A DNA stretch of 64,000 bases from NCBI RefSeq assembly GCF_033439725.1, contig NW_026944383.1:1240001-1304000 (forward strand), in the 5' to 3' direction. The stretch's first letter is position 1. Each line of letters begins with the position of its first letter. The position numbers and the translations under genes are program-made. Below, piece by piece: positions 44,197 to 54,516 of this stretch. The notes beneath the pieces were generated by a model. It did not search any database. It saw nothing but the letters and a program-made list of their open reading frames with translations, and was not told the origin of the DNA. Origin of the DNA: Neurospora tetraspora. Taxonomy: Eukaryota; Ascomycota; Sordariomycetes; Sordariales; Sordariaceae.

Positions 44197-44242
44197 AAAG
44201 ACTCCTATAAGGACCTTCTAGAAGGCCACTATAGGAGTCTTT
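44197..44242. repeat. 46-bp palindrome (hairpin)
   Basis: AAAGACTCCTATA and TATAGGAGTCTTT flank CCTTCTAGAAGG; 20 of 23 opposed positions are complementary, with no loop beyond the centre. In single-stranded form it would be a very stable hairpin. It lies within the TIR element. Confidence 0.9.
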
Positions 44243-44369
44243 AGTTAGTGGTAGTCTTAGTAGGGTAGAGGTAGTTGTAGTAGTCTTTGTGGTGGTCTGA
44301 TTTTGGCTTCAAAGTCCGGATAAAGGCATTCACACTTCCGCGCGAAACTTTTCGCGCGACGGAAAAAAA

Positions 44370-44446
44370 GCTGACACCAGTTGGAATCGAACTGGCAATC
44401 ACAAGAAGGAGAGCGACGGCGAGAACCATTGAACCACTAGCCCAAT
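44370..44446 (-). ncRNA. tRNA-like Pol III unit (tRNA pseudogene or SINE head)
   Basis: On the minus strand an A-box-like GCTAGTGGTTCAATGG (about 44425-44441) is followed about 35 nt later by a good B box GTTCGATTCC (44383-44392). A run of seven T (44363-44369) follows directly, as a Pol III terminator would. CCAGT/ACTGG can pair around the B box, but acceptor arms do not pair convincingly, so this is not a functional tRNA by eye. Confidence 0.5.
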
Positions 44447-44664
44447 TAATTGAAGGCGGGCTTCGTTCTTTCCTTTGATATAGGGTGGTTGAGTTTTTGG
44501 GGGGAGATGAACTTTGGGAAAGAAGTATCGTCACTTCAGAGTAGGCCCTCTCGAAGGCACTAAAGCATAGATGTCTCCCTCGCGCAAGAAGGCCTGTAGA
44601 TTCAACAGGGCTTGTTAGAATTACAAGTCTTGAAAGCCGTAGTAAGCCTAAGAAGGCTTGTTCC

Positions 44665-45828
44665 TCTGCCCATTTTCCCGCTACGGTGCTTCTACAGAGG
44701 TAGAACTCAGCTGCTTAGGATCAAGATCCACAATAAACCCGAGTCCAGTTCCCAGAGAAGATAAAAGGGACAACATGAAGTTTTCCGAGCCCGGCGTCGT
44801 CTCACCACAGCCCACTTGTAGCAGCTTGCTGTATCCTACATAAGATCGAACATCGCCGACTTTCCTTCTTCCATAGAGGTAAGGTACCCATGCCATTTCC
44901 CCTTCCATTGCTTTCATAGGACAGACCCATCAACACGGCTCGGCACATACATACAAGCCACTCACTCACTCGGACACATCGGACGAACTTTCTCCACATA
45001 AGGTACACGAGCCCCCATCTACGACATACGACACCTAAACAGCGAGACGGAGCAAGACTGTCATTCTCTCCCCGGATCATATGTTGCCCATATACTGCTA
45101 TGCTATGCTGCTCTGTTGCCAAATGGTACCTCTACTAAAACACGCGGCATCAAACCGCCGGTTAAATGAGACGGGACAGTTATTAAACCACTTAACACTT
45201 TTTGCCAGGCCGGTTGTGGGAGGACCAATCCCGTTGTACCGCACAAGTGATGAATTTACTGGTCTAGTGATCCTGTGGGCTTTATACAGTAGAGTGTCGT
45301 CGTGTCTTCCAAACCTGGATTGGCGGTAGATTGTTTCCCGGTAGGTAGATGCGGATGCTGTCACACACACAGAATCTGGGGGCCCCGGACGCCATACTTT
45401 CTTTCCAATCTTTCTTTGCTCGAAAGGGGGTGACGGATATCAAATCCCATCGGAAGTAACACCGAGGCATCCATACCTATCCACGCGGACGTTGAAGCGC
45501 ACGAATGCCAATGCGACTTGTAATAAGTCTTTTTGTGGGGACATGGATATGGGTTCTTGCTTGGTTACTATGAGGTGAAATGGTATTCGTGACCAGAGTA
45601 CCTCTCAAGATATGAGAAGCAGTTCGGGGTGCCATAGAGGTGCCTAGGCAATAAAGACGTCGTTCGGTCTCTCTCTCCTTGTGTGGTAGGCTCTGTGGCT
45701 CGTCTTTATATCCGCGTCCGCCTACATTTCACACCTCCTCCTGCTTCACGCTATCTACCTGGTTTTCCCCTCTCGTCACCACTGCAGTCAAGTCATTTTC
45801 TAAACCATCCTCCATCCATCAATCAACT
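44665..45828. other. Intergenic / AA9 promoter region
   Basis: No gene seen. The 3' part is the promoter of the AA9 gene: TTTATAT at 45705-45711 lies about 120 bp before the ATG and may be its TATA element, followed by a C/T-rich leader. Confidence 0.45.
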
Positions 45829-47083
45829 ATGAAGTCCTCACTGCTGCTAGCCGTCCTAACCGCCGCCCTAGCTGCCAGGGAAGTAACCGGCCACGCCATC
45901 TTCCAACAGCTCTGGGTAGACGGCACCGACTACGGCTCAACCTGCAATCGTCTCCCAACCTCCAACTCCCCCGTCACCAACGTGGGAAGCCGGGATTTCG
46001 TGTGCAACGCCGGTACCAGAGGAGTCAGTGGGAAATGCCCGGTCAAGGCAGGCGGCACCGTGACGGTTGAGATGCACCAGGTGAGTTTTCTTTCCCGTGA
46101 ACCAAACCATTCAAACAAAACCAAAACGTCCTTCCCTTCCAAGTGCCCACCACCCAACCACACATCTATCTCCATTCCAACTTTCTCCATAACTAACCCA
46201 AATATCTCACCCCCAAAAAGCAACCAGGCGACCGCTCCTGCAAATCCGAAGCCATAGGCGGTGCCCACTGGGGTCCGGTGCAAATCTACCTCTCCAAAGT
46301 CTCCGACGCCTCGACCGCCGACGGTTCTTCGGGCGGTTGGTTCAAGATCTTCTCCGACGCTTGGTCCAAGAAATCCGGGGGCCGCGTAGGCGACGACGAC
46401 AACTGGGGCACGCGCGACCTGAACGCGTGCTGCGGGCGAATGGACGTGCCCATCCCCAAGGATTTACCTAGTGGCGATTACTTGTTGAGGGCCGAGGCGC
46501 TGGCGTTGCATACGGCTGGCCAAAGTGGCGGGGCGCAGTTTTATATTTCTTGTTATCAGATTACCGTGACTGGTGGCAGTGGGGGAAGTGTGAGTTATGC
46601 GACGGTCAAGTTTCCGGGGGCGTATAAGGCCAGTGATCCGGGCATTCAGATCAATATCCATGCGGCGGTGAGTAATTATGTGGCGCCTGGGCCGGCGGTG
46701 GTGGCGGGGGGAGTGACGAAGCAGGCGGGGAGCGGATGTACAGGGTGTGAGTCGACTTGTAAGGTGGGGAGCTCGCCGTCGGCGGTGGCGCCGGGGGGGA
46801 AACCGGCGAGCGGAGGGTCGGATGGGAATGCCCCCGAGGTGGGCGAGCCAAGTACCGGTGGTGGGGATAGTCCGAGTGCGCCGGGCGCTTGTGCGGTGGC
46901 TGCGTACGGACAGTGTGGTGGGAACGGGTACACCGGGTGCATCCAGTGTGCGGTAAGTGAACTTCTCGTTTTCCGTGAGGGCGTGGATGAACTTGAGCTG
47001 ACAATGGTGAAAACCAACAGAGCGGATACACCTGCAAGGCTGTCTCGCCCCCTTATTACTCGCAGTGCGCACCGGCCTCGTGA
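45829..47083 (+). CDS. gh61-10: AA9 lytic polysaccharide monooxygenase (GH61) with C-terminal CBM1
   Basis: Three exons (45829-46080, 46221-46952, 47021-47083) encode 348 residues. AA9 enzymes are secreted copper monooxygenases that cleave cellulose or hemicellulose oxidatively, using electrons from AA8 cytochromes or small reductants. The signal peptide (residues 1-21) ends right before His22 (HAIFQQLWVDG), which becomes the N-terminal copper-brace His. Splicing restores QPGDRSC. The second brace His is in ALALHTAGQSGGAQFYISCYQ, where QFY carries the axial Tyr. A Gly/Ser/Pro linker (about 245-305) leads to a CBM1 (about 308-348) with CAVAAYGQCGGNGYTGCIQC..YTCK and terminal YYSQCAPAS. The last intron falls inside the CBM1. 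The symbol is my recollection of the Neurospora AA9 gene near hac-1 and should be checked; the family call is firm. Confidence 0.93.
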
Positions 47084-47246
47084 AGGTTGTAACCGAGACT
47101 GATGGCGGAAAGCGCGAGCTGGTTGGGTGACTTGCTCATAAGAGACTTGGTTTTGCAAACACTACCGAGTCCGTGAGATAGATCATCAGGTGTAGGTAGT
47201 GAGCACTTGTTGTGTTCGCAGGCAAAATCCCGTATGGACCAACTTC

Positions 47247-48746
47247 CTATTCAAAATCCCCTTCAACCCTCCACTGATCTTGCAACTTCAGTTGCGTCTT
47301 CTCTGCAATGTCACACCCTTGATGACCCCATTTCTCGCTGTAGATACGCCTTCCAGCCTCTGTCAGTAGTTGAAAAGCACGGGCGAAACCTTCCGGATCG
47401 TAGTGGTACGGCTCTCCCAGACCACCTTGCTGGCTTTTCTGCCACCTGTTGCGCTGGCGGTCACCATCGCGGTACTTGTAGGCGCCCATGTCGATTCCAA
47501 CCTGGTTGAGGATGCGGAAATACGCTTTCGGGTCCGTGGGCATGGTCGTCGTGTTCGAATCGCCGGAAACCTTCTTCACCTTCCACTTGCCCCTCTCCTT
47601 GATACTCTCCTCCTGATCCGGCGGCAACGGATTCGGATCCACAAACCCCGGAACAACAGCCGGGTTCCGATAGAGCGCCTCCAAATCCGTCATGACGCTA
47701 GACACATCATTAACAATACCTGCCCGTCGATGCTTCATCGTCCAACCATCCATGGCCAACTTCCCATTCATGTCGCAATCAGTCGCATAATACGGGATCA
47801 TCGAGTCCCACCCGCCCACCGCCTCCAGCGCCGCCCGGTTCACCAGCGTCAAGTGATCATACTGAAACCAGCGGAACCCCCACCTCTCCCCCCTAGCCAC
47901 AGTCGTGTTAATCTCCCTTAGGCAATTCTCATAAATAGTCATGTACCCCTCCTCGCCCGCAGCCGGCGGGTTCGTAACCGTTGCCTTCTTATCCTCCTCA
48001 TCATAGACTTCCCACTCCCTATCGCCCGGCCTGCGCTCCTGATCCGGCCCGTCCTCGAACGAAAACACCAGCACGTCCTGGTGGCTGTAAAAGTAATACT
48101 TGTGATCCTCCTGGTAGGCGACGTCCAGGAAAAAGTTCTGCATCTGCGCAAAGTTGAGCAGCACGGGCGTCTGGATGACGTTCACGCCCAGTCGTTTGAG
48201 TGTGGTGTGGTTGAGAAAGAACGGGTTTTGTAGGGAGAGCAGGCCGGCCCGGTTGGAGTTGTGCACGCCTGTATTCTCGACGACGTAGATGCCGGAGGCG
48301 GGCCAGCCGGCGGTGATGTACGAGACTACGGCTTGCAGGAGCATGGGCCATTGACGCGTGAAACCGATGAAGAGCGGGGGAGGGCGGGAGAGGCCGTAGT
48401 GGAGATGGAGGTCAGGGTGGGGGATGTTGTATGCGGGGATCGGGGGAGGAAGGACGTCCTTGGAAGTGGTGGCGAGCAAAGGGAAGGGGTCGGTGATGGG
48501 CGGGGGAGGGTTCTTTGGAGGGGGTTTGTATTTGGGCGGCTGAGACCCGGGAAGTGGAGGTTTGTTGTCGTCCGCGGGTTGATTACTGGAGGGGCTGTTG
48601 TTGTCATTAATGATCGGAATCGTCTTGAGTAGTCGGGTGGCTGTTGGGCTGTCTCTGTAGGCATAGAGCAGGCCAAAGGTGAGGCCGAGAAGGCAGAAGA
48701 CAACAATCGAGAGGCGCGCAACGCGCGGGTTAATAGTCGCAATCAT
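47247..48746 (-). CDS. Type II membrane protein, probable Golgi glycosyltransferase
   Basis: A single exon of 499 residues. One N-terminal membrane anchor (about residues 11-29, LSIVVFCLLGLTFGLLYAY) follows a short basic cytosolic tail. A Pro/Asn/Lys-rich stem comes next (about 45-95), and then a lumenal domain. The domain starts LFIGFTRQWPMLLQAVVSYITAGWP..IYVVENTG, which looks like the first Rossmann strands of a GT-A glycosyltransferase. It continues with YYFYSHQDVLVFSF and YDHLTLVNRAALEAVGGWDSMIPYYATDCDMNGKLAMDGW; GGWD and DCD resemble acceptor-loop and metal-binding features. The C-terminus is conserved-looking without another membrane segment. The donor sugar and exact family are not recognised. 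It converges with the AA9 gene; the stop codons are 163 bp apart. Confidence 0.7.
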   Translation of the reverse strand: MIATINPRVARLSIVVFCLLGLTFGLLYAYRDSPTATRLLKTIPIINDNNSPSSNQPADDNKPPLPGSQPPKYKPPPKNPPPPITDPFPLLATTSKDVLPPPIPAYNIPHPDLHLHYGLSRPPPLFIGFTRQWPMLLQAVVSYITAGWPASGIYVVENTGVHNSNRAGLLSLQNPFFLNHTTLKRLGVNVIQTPVLLNFAQMQNFFLDVAYQEDHKYYFYSHQDVLVFSFEDGPDQERRPGDREWEVYDEEDKKATVTNPPAAGEEGYMTIYENCLREINTTVARGERWGFRWFQYDHLTLVNRAALEAVGGWDSMIPYYATDCDMNGKLAMDGWTMKHRRAGIVNDVSSVMTDLEALYRNPAVVPGFVDPNPLPPDQEESIKERGKWKVKKVSGDSNTTTMPTDPKAYFRILNQVGIDMGAYKYRDGDRQRNRWQKSQQGGLGEPYHYDPEGFARAFQLLTEAGRRIYSEKWGHQGCDIAEKTQLKLQDQWRVEGDFE

Positions 48747-50265
48747 GGTGGCAGATAGATCGAAATGACAGCGCGCTGCATCCTATGGCGGTTAATATCG
48801 CGTGATATTTCGCTTTGTTACTGTTGCAGGAGTCGAGAATTTAATGTTGGCTCAATGTGCGATGGAAGGTGGAGAGAAGAAGACCTTCGACGGGACTAGC
48901 CGAGGTTTGAGTTTGTCGTCGAGAGAAAGTTTAGTTGAAAGAGCTCGGATGCAAGGGGATTTTGTCACCGCCCGTCTACCGGCGGCTGGTTCTGACACGA
49001 TTCAGGGTCGCCATTCCCGTCTTGGAGTTTTGATGGTACAAACAGTTAGTCTCGACGGATGTTTGCTACCGAAGGGCTCGATGTAACGCGTTAGTAAGTA
49101 AGAAGCGGAAGGTGGCATCAATGCTGACAGTAATTTTACTATGCAGTAGGCCGGGTGTATTGGCAGTGGCTGGTAGGCAGCTAGCGTCTCGTATCAAAAA
49201 GAGTAGTGAATAGGCTTCCGATTCATGTTGTCCAATGTCCATTCTCCGTTCCGAGGTCAATCGGGGTTTACCTATAACGCTGTCAAGACCCTTGAACTGA
49301 CTCGGATGATGATGTTTTGCATTTGTGGAATGGAAAACTCGTGGGGCCTCGAGACAGTGGGCCTAGACCAGCCCTCCAGCCCTATAAGGTGAGACGTCAG
49401 TGCCCTGAAAGCTGAAAGGAAGTGGAAGCACACGGCGCGCTGGGGAGCCCCTCCGGTCTCTTTTTCATTCAAAATGCGGGGAAATCAGACAAAGAACGTT
49501 TCCCCAAAGAGGACCTTGAGACTAGAGCTAGATATTCTTATGTCGTGCTTCGTGGATGGACCCTTCATGCGGTGCTCGGCGGTGGAAGCTGACTTCGAGA
49601 ACAGGGAACGCCAAGACGCAACGTTGCCAAGCACGTGCAGGTGGGGCATCACGACAATGCGCTCCCGTCCCCACAATCACCCGCCCCGACCTTCTCCACT
49701 TATGACATCTCTCCATCCTTCATCCTTCCATCCTTTGTCAATTGAGATAACTCTTGTCACACCCGGTACTGGCACCATGCGCTGCTTATTTCAACGACGA
49801 TAACCGTTTAGCGTGAGGCTCTTCGACAAGCATACCTAAAGATATACTCCCAACGAACTCATTGAACCGCACTGACAAAACGGTCAGGCCGGCCGATTCC
49901 TTCGTGGACCAGGACAGGACCCGATGGCCACCGACAGCGTTTTTCTTCTTTCCACACGATGCGATATAGACCGGATTGTTCGTACCGAAAGACAAAGTAA
50001 CGCAAGGTTAACCAATGGGTGCTTTTAAACCGGCATTCATAGCAGTTCGGAGTCCATCAGGCCCCCAATTCACCCTGCCAGACAGCCAATACCAGTGTGG
50101 TGCTGTCGATGGAACCATATCGCGTGGTTACATCTCACCCAGAGGAGAGCTCCAACTGATAACGGCTCTAAAGCGATCAACAACAGATAGACCCTGAGAC
50201 TACCGTAGTGTAACATCACTTGCCGCTAGCTCCCTGGTATCTTGCTAGGCCCTCTTCCAGTTATA
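48747..50265. promoter_or_regulatory. Divergent intergenic region (glycosyltransferase / sugar transporter)
   Basis: 1.5 kb between divergent starts, so both promoters should lie here. No gene of its own: frames near 48800 and 49500 show no domain. No repeats noted. Confidence 0.45.
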
Positions 50266-52074
50266 ATGGCACCTCGCCCTCCAGTAATCGCCCCTACGGG
50301 CAACCGAAGCTCCTCTTATCATGATGAACGGTCACCTTTACTTCCACCTCTCGCCAACCACAGTGACGAAGACGACGGCTTTACCTCCCCAGCGGAACCC
50401 ATTCAAGGACATCCGGATCGCGGTTGTAACCGGAAGCTCCAAATGGCCAAACCCCACAAAGCGGACGCCACCACCACCAAGGCCACAGCCCTCGTCCAAC
50501 AACATGACAGTGCCCTGGACGAAGCCATCAACTTCGAACGCTCCCTCTCCTTCCTCCAAGCCTGCACCCTCTACCCCTCCGCCATCTTCTGGTCCGCCTT
50601 CGTCTCCATGGGGGTAATCATGCTCGCCTTCGACCCCCAGCTCCTCGGCAACCTGTACGCCATGCCGCAATTCCGCAAAGACTTCGGCTATCTGTACCAA
50701 GGAGACTTGTACATCATCAGCGCCCCCTGGCAAACCGGTCTGTCAATGGGCAACCCCGTCGGACAAGTCGTCGGCGCCTTGATCGCTGGCTATCCCATGG
50801 AACGGTTCGGGAGGAAGTGGACTTTTGGGACGTGCGTCGCGCTGACGGGTTGTCTTATTTTTATTCAGTTCTTTGCCCGCAGTCTGCAGGTGTTGCTGGT
50901 TGGTGAACTTTTGGGAGGGCTGGTGTTGGGGTGCTATGCTGTTATTGCGCCTGCGTATTCGAGCGAGGTTTGTCCGATGGCTATTAGGGGGGTGTTGACG
51001 AGTTATGTCAATTTGTGCTTTGTTATTGGGCAGTTGTTGGGGAATAGCGTGTGTGCGGGCACGAGCAAGTTGAGTGATCATTGGGCTTATTCGATCCCGT
51101 TTGCGCTGCAGTGGTTTTGGTGTTTGGTTATTCTGCCGGGGCTGGTGTGGGTGCCGGAGAGTCCGTGGTGGTTGGTGAGGAAGGGGAGACTGGATGAGGC
51201 GGAGATGGTCTTGCGGAGGCTGGCGTCGGAGAAGGTTGATGTGGTAAAGACGTTGGCGGTGATTGTGGAGACGGATCGGTTGGAGCAGGAGTTGGAGATG
51301 GGGAGTACTTATTGGGATTGTTTTAGGGGCGTGAATCTCCGCAGGACGGAGATTTCGATGGGTGTTTACTGTACGCAAGTGTTGAGCGGGATTTACTTGA
51401 TCAATTATGGGACATATTTCTTTCAGCTTGCTGGTTTGGACACAGATGAAGCATTCAACATGGGGATTGGGTTTTTAGGTAAGTCAACGGATTGCTATTA
51501 CCTCTTTATTAACTCACTCTAACAAGAACGTCTTTACAAAGCCGTCGGCTTCCTAGGCACCATCCTCTCCTGGCCCCTATTAATCCGCTACGGCCGACGC
51601 AAAATCTACAACACCGGCCTCCTAACCCTCGTCATCCTCCAGATCATCATCGGCATCCTCGACTGCATCCCCGGCCGCCCCAATGGTGTTATCTGGGCTG
51701 AATCCTCTCTGATGCTAGTGTGGAACTTCTTCTACGACATATCCATCGGTCCCGTCTGCTTCGTCATCCTGTCCGAAGCCAGCGCCACCAGGGTGCGATC
51801 GAAGAGCATTGCCCTTGCTACTGCCGCTCAGGGCGCTCTCGGCTGCGTGATGACGGTTGCGATTCCTTACATGATCAACCCCGATCAGGCGAACATGCAG
51901 GGCAAGTTGGGCTTCTTCTTTGGGGGGCTTGCTGCGTTGTGCTTGGTTTGGTCGTATTTGAGAGTTCCGGAGACGAGGGGGAGGACGTATGAGGAGCTGG
52001 ATATTCTGTTTGAGAGGAAGGTTGGGGCAAGGCAGTTTGAGGGGTACGTTATTGAGAGTGAGGGTGTTGACTGA
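50266..52074 (+). CDS. MFS sugar transporter, maltose/alpha-glucoside permease-like
   Basis: Two exons (50266-51478 and 51542-52074, 63-bp intron, donor GTAAGT) give 581 residues. Sugar-porter MFS proteins import mono- or disaccharides with protons across the plasma membrane. A long N-terminal cytosolic region of about 100 residues precedes twelve predicted helices. Signatures are PMERFGRKWT in the loop 2-3, PAYSSEVCPMAIRG after helix 5, PESPWWLVRKGRLDEA at the end of helix 6, YGRRKIYNTG between helices 8 and 9, and VPETRGRTYEELDILFERKV after helix 12. The FERKV ending is typical of the MAL-type fungal subgroup. The start is the first ATG (MAPRPPVIAP). Its position between the AA9 gene and the AA8 cytochrome fits a role in taking up biomass sugars, which is inference. 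Confidence 0.9.
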
Positions 52075-52215
52075 TGTGAGGGCTTCTCTTCGGTGCGTGT
52101 TATAGGAGAGGCAAGGGCTTCAAAATTTACGTGCTGGAGCATCCATGACTGTGCATGCGGAAGGAGCCATATAAGGAAGGAGTCAGTCGTACTTTCCTAA
52201 CACTTGAGGGACTGT

Positions 52216-52449
52216 GGTCGAGCGGTGTGGTGCGCTGGTCTGGCCAGCCAGTGGTGTACACGTTCCGCGCGTCCCGTTGCGCACAGGGAGATTGATAGCT
52301 GGGGAGTGCCCTGTAGTATCTTGTCAAGCCCTATGCTACAGTGGCTGTAGCTGGTTCCTGCCCGCTGGAACCGCTACCGACCCCTAGAAAGCTCAGACCC
52401 AGCCGCGTAATGGCCGGAAAGGTCCCCGGTTCGAATCCGGGCTCGGCCA
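52216..52449 (+). ncRNA. tRNA-like sequence (B box, T arm, acceptor 3' strand); possible Pol III RNA or tRNA pseudogene
   Basis: CCCGG TTCGAAT CCGGG at 52425-52441 is a perfect T arm with B box, directly followed by CTCGGCC and A (52442-52449) like an acceptor 3' strand. The only upstream partner found is GGTCGAG at 52216-52222, which pairs with it over seven bases with one G-U, 230 bases away. Just before it is a Leu/Ser-like A box TGGTCGAGCGGTGTGG. A normal D and anticodon arm at standard spacing is missing. A T-rich stretch (TTTTT at 52462) follows. It may be a degenerate tRNA, a tRNA with a very long intron, or a structured Pol III transcript with internal promoter. Confidence 0.4.
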
Positions 52450-52462
52450 GTTCCTTCCTTCT

Positions 52463-52495
52463 TTTTGCATCTCTTTTGCATCTCTTTTGCATCTT
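52463..52495. repeat. 11-bp tandem repeat, three copies
   Basis: TTTTGCATCTC at 52463-52473 and 52474-52484, and a third copy with one change at 52485-52495. It lies immediately downstream of the tRNA-like sequence and includes T-runs that could terminate Pol III. Confidence 0.85.
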
Positions 52496-53040
52496 CTTTG
52501 TGTTCGATGCACGTGCTGGAAGGTGCGAAGGGGAAGGGGAAGGAAGCATAGCCAAAGTCATATGGAAAGGGCAGCTGGAATGGTGACAGTCTTAAGCCGT
52601 CTTCTATCTCATTTTGTGAATTCCGACTCTTCAAGTGCCGCGGTTTCTCACCAACAACCCGTCAAATCACAAACAGCTTTGTTCGCACCCCTATCCACTC
52701 GCCTGTAGGATGGTCACCAGAGAGGAGCATATACTATATGGGAATGATGATTTCTCTTATGCGCTATCTGTTATGTCTATGGAATACCTGTGGCTTTGGC
52801 ATTTTCACGTGCCAGTCCGGTCTCTGCTCCGTGTGCCTCCCGTGTGCTAGACAAACTGTACGTGACCTTGCATCTGCAATATCTCGCTAGTTTCTCGGCT
52901 CCACCCCGCAAAAAGTACGAAGGCCTCCCCAATAAAAGTGTTACCCTAGAGCACAAGCCCATCCATATCAAAGAAAAGAAAAGAAAAAAAAAAGACAAGA
53001 GGCATGAGAACTGACAAGCCGTTGAAGTTGTTCAAGCTCT

Positions 53041-54516
53041 CTATTTGCTATCGGTCCAGCTCGTGGCAGACACACTTCGGCTTTTGGCCCTCTTTCTCCT
53101 GCCACCCTGCTCCTCACTCGTTTCGATATGAATCTTGGGATGCAGTCGTAGGGGTAAGCTGTTTGTTCTCTTCGCACCATCTCCTGGAGTGTCTTTCGCG
53201 ACACACAACACCTGCACAATCTCCTCCGGCTGTTCATTTCCCGGAATATCTTCCAAGAGAGACAGAGACTCCTTCAAGATCTCCTGCTTCAAGATCTGCT
53301 TCTTCAAGATCTCCAGCTTCAGGATCTCCTCCTTCAAGATTTCCTGCTTCAGAATCTCATCCTTCCAGATCTTCTGCTTCAGGATCTCCTCCTTCAAGAT
53401 CTCCTCCGGCTGCTTATCTCCTCGCTTGTCCTCAGCCTGTATCCACATCTGCTCGTACTCTCTGCGCCTCCTGGTCCAAATATCCTCACCATCCATCTCC
53501 CCCGCTCTCCTCTTCTTTACCAGCGCTCTGATCACACCCTCCTTCAAAACCATCCTCAAAAACTGACCCTCAATGGCCTTGTCATTCACCTCCAAGGCCT
53601 CATCACTCTCCACAAACCCGTACGAGGCATAAAACTTCTTATCGGCGTCGTCGTCCTTGGCCATAACCACAACTGTCGGCTCCCGCTCCCGTTCCCAACC
53701 GCTCTTGCTCTCCCCTGGACGCTGCGCCTCATGCAGTGAAATGACATCCAGTAAGTACCGGAGAATCACATCCATCAGCCCTTTGCCCCCATGTTTCGGA
53801 TCGACATGCAACTCGGCGATCTCGTAGCACTAGGAACAGTCCCAGATGATGCGACCGAAGGCTACGGGGGCGGGTTCGTAGTCGATTATGGGTTCGTACT
53901 CGATTACTGTCATGGTAGGCGAAGCTTGGGTGGGGTGCACGTTGATGTTTGTTTCTCTTTCCTTGCCCTTGCGGTATGATCCCGAGACGAAGGAAGACAC
54001 GTCGACGGCTGCCTTTGGGCTTGTAATGGTGCTGTCGGCGTTGGCCTTAAGGGGAACACTGTCGGCCTTGCTAGGGCTGGGCTGAAGAGCTGCGGTATCT
54101 GAGCCATGATCGATCTCTTTGATGGAAGAGACGTCGACGATTGCCATTGGGTTGACAATGGTACTGTCGGTGTTAACCATATGGGGAACACTGCCAAAAC
54201 AGCTGTTATTGGGCTTGACAACTGGGAATAAATCCCAGGAAAGGATGCTGCTGCAGGGTGTGAAAGTTATCGTGCAACAGTAGACAAGCCCAGGTTCGGT
54301 GGAAGGTTTGGCGCCAAACCTCAACGTGTCCTGTGGCAGACCGGCGCGGACACGGAGGATGCGGTACGCATGGGGGCGGGGTGTGTGGTGGACGCGAAAG
54401 TTGTAGGTGCCTTCTGATGAGCCTGGGAGCTGTGCTTGGTACTTGAACTGCAACCTATCGACGAGGAACGGCACAGTGTCTCCTGGGCATTCCGCCTCCT
54501 CATATGTCTTGACCAT
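53041..54516 (-). pseudogene. GNAT-type N-acetyltransferase-like gene interrupted by one in-frame stop
   Basis: One frame on the minus strand runs from ATG 54516 (MVKTYEEAECPGDTV) to 53041, broken only by a TAG at 53832-53830. The residues on both sides join as a normal GNAT core: VAFGRIIWDCS, stop, CYEIAELHVDPKHGGKGLMDVILRYL. The latter is motif A (the acetyl-CoA pyrophosphate loop, here HGGKG), followed later by FYASYGF, typical of motif B. The region before it holds two similar segments, DSTIVNPMAIVDVSSI and DSTITSPKAAVDVSSF. After the domain comes a coding minisatellite of EILKx pentapeptides and a basic tail. A frame-neutral 78-bp intron (53907-53830, GTAATC..TAG) would skip the stop but also remove the strand before motif A. 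So a recent pseudogene, stop read-through, or an odd intron are the options. Confidence 0.6.
53268..53412 (-). repeat. 15-bp coding minisatellite (EILKx pentapeptide repeat)
   Basis: About nine imperfect 15-bp units, each containing AAGATCT-like sequence, translate on the minus strand as EEILK, EEILK, QKIWK, DEILK, QEILK, EEILK, LEILK, KQILK, QEILK. Length stays in multiples of three codon-pairs so the frame is kept. The product would be a charged helical rod. Confidence 0.85.

Larger units (their letters stand above)
44078..44664. mobile_element. TIR element (about 585 bp) carrying a tRNA-like unit
   Basis: The left arm (44079-44150, with AACAAGCCCTATTGAATCTA) is repeated inverted at 44588-44662 (minus strand AACAAGCCCTGTTGAATCTA), with further outer similarity (CAACAGGCCTTGTTG / GAACAAGCCTTCTT). 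The arms are about 75 bp. Inside are a 46-bp near-perfect palindrome (44197-44242), a GC palindrome around CGCGCGAAA (44338-44359) and a tRNA-like Pol III unit (44370-44446). There is no transposase frame, so it would be non-autonomous. Family unknown; a MITE that captured a tRNA-derived sequence, or a SINE-like unit within a larger palindrome, are both possible. Confidence 0.55.
52075..53040. other. Intergenic region with tRNA-like sequence and short repeat
   Basis: No protein gene. It contains the tRNA-like sequence at 52216-52449 and an 11-bp tandem repeat right after it. The rest is unremarkable. Confidence 0.5.

Noticed and set aside
46464-47158. Minus-strand frames of 128-202 codons opposite the AA9 gene
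   Set aside because: They are antisense shadows of the Gly/Ser-rich linker and catalytic domain.
53830-53899. 70-bp intron GTACGA..TAG proposed to remove the GNAT stop
   Set aside because: Joining 53900 to 53829 does not keep the reading frame; only the 53907-53830 alternative does.
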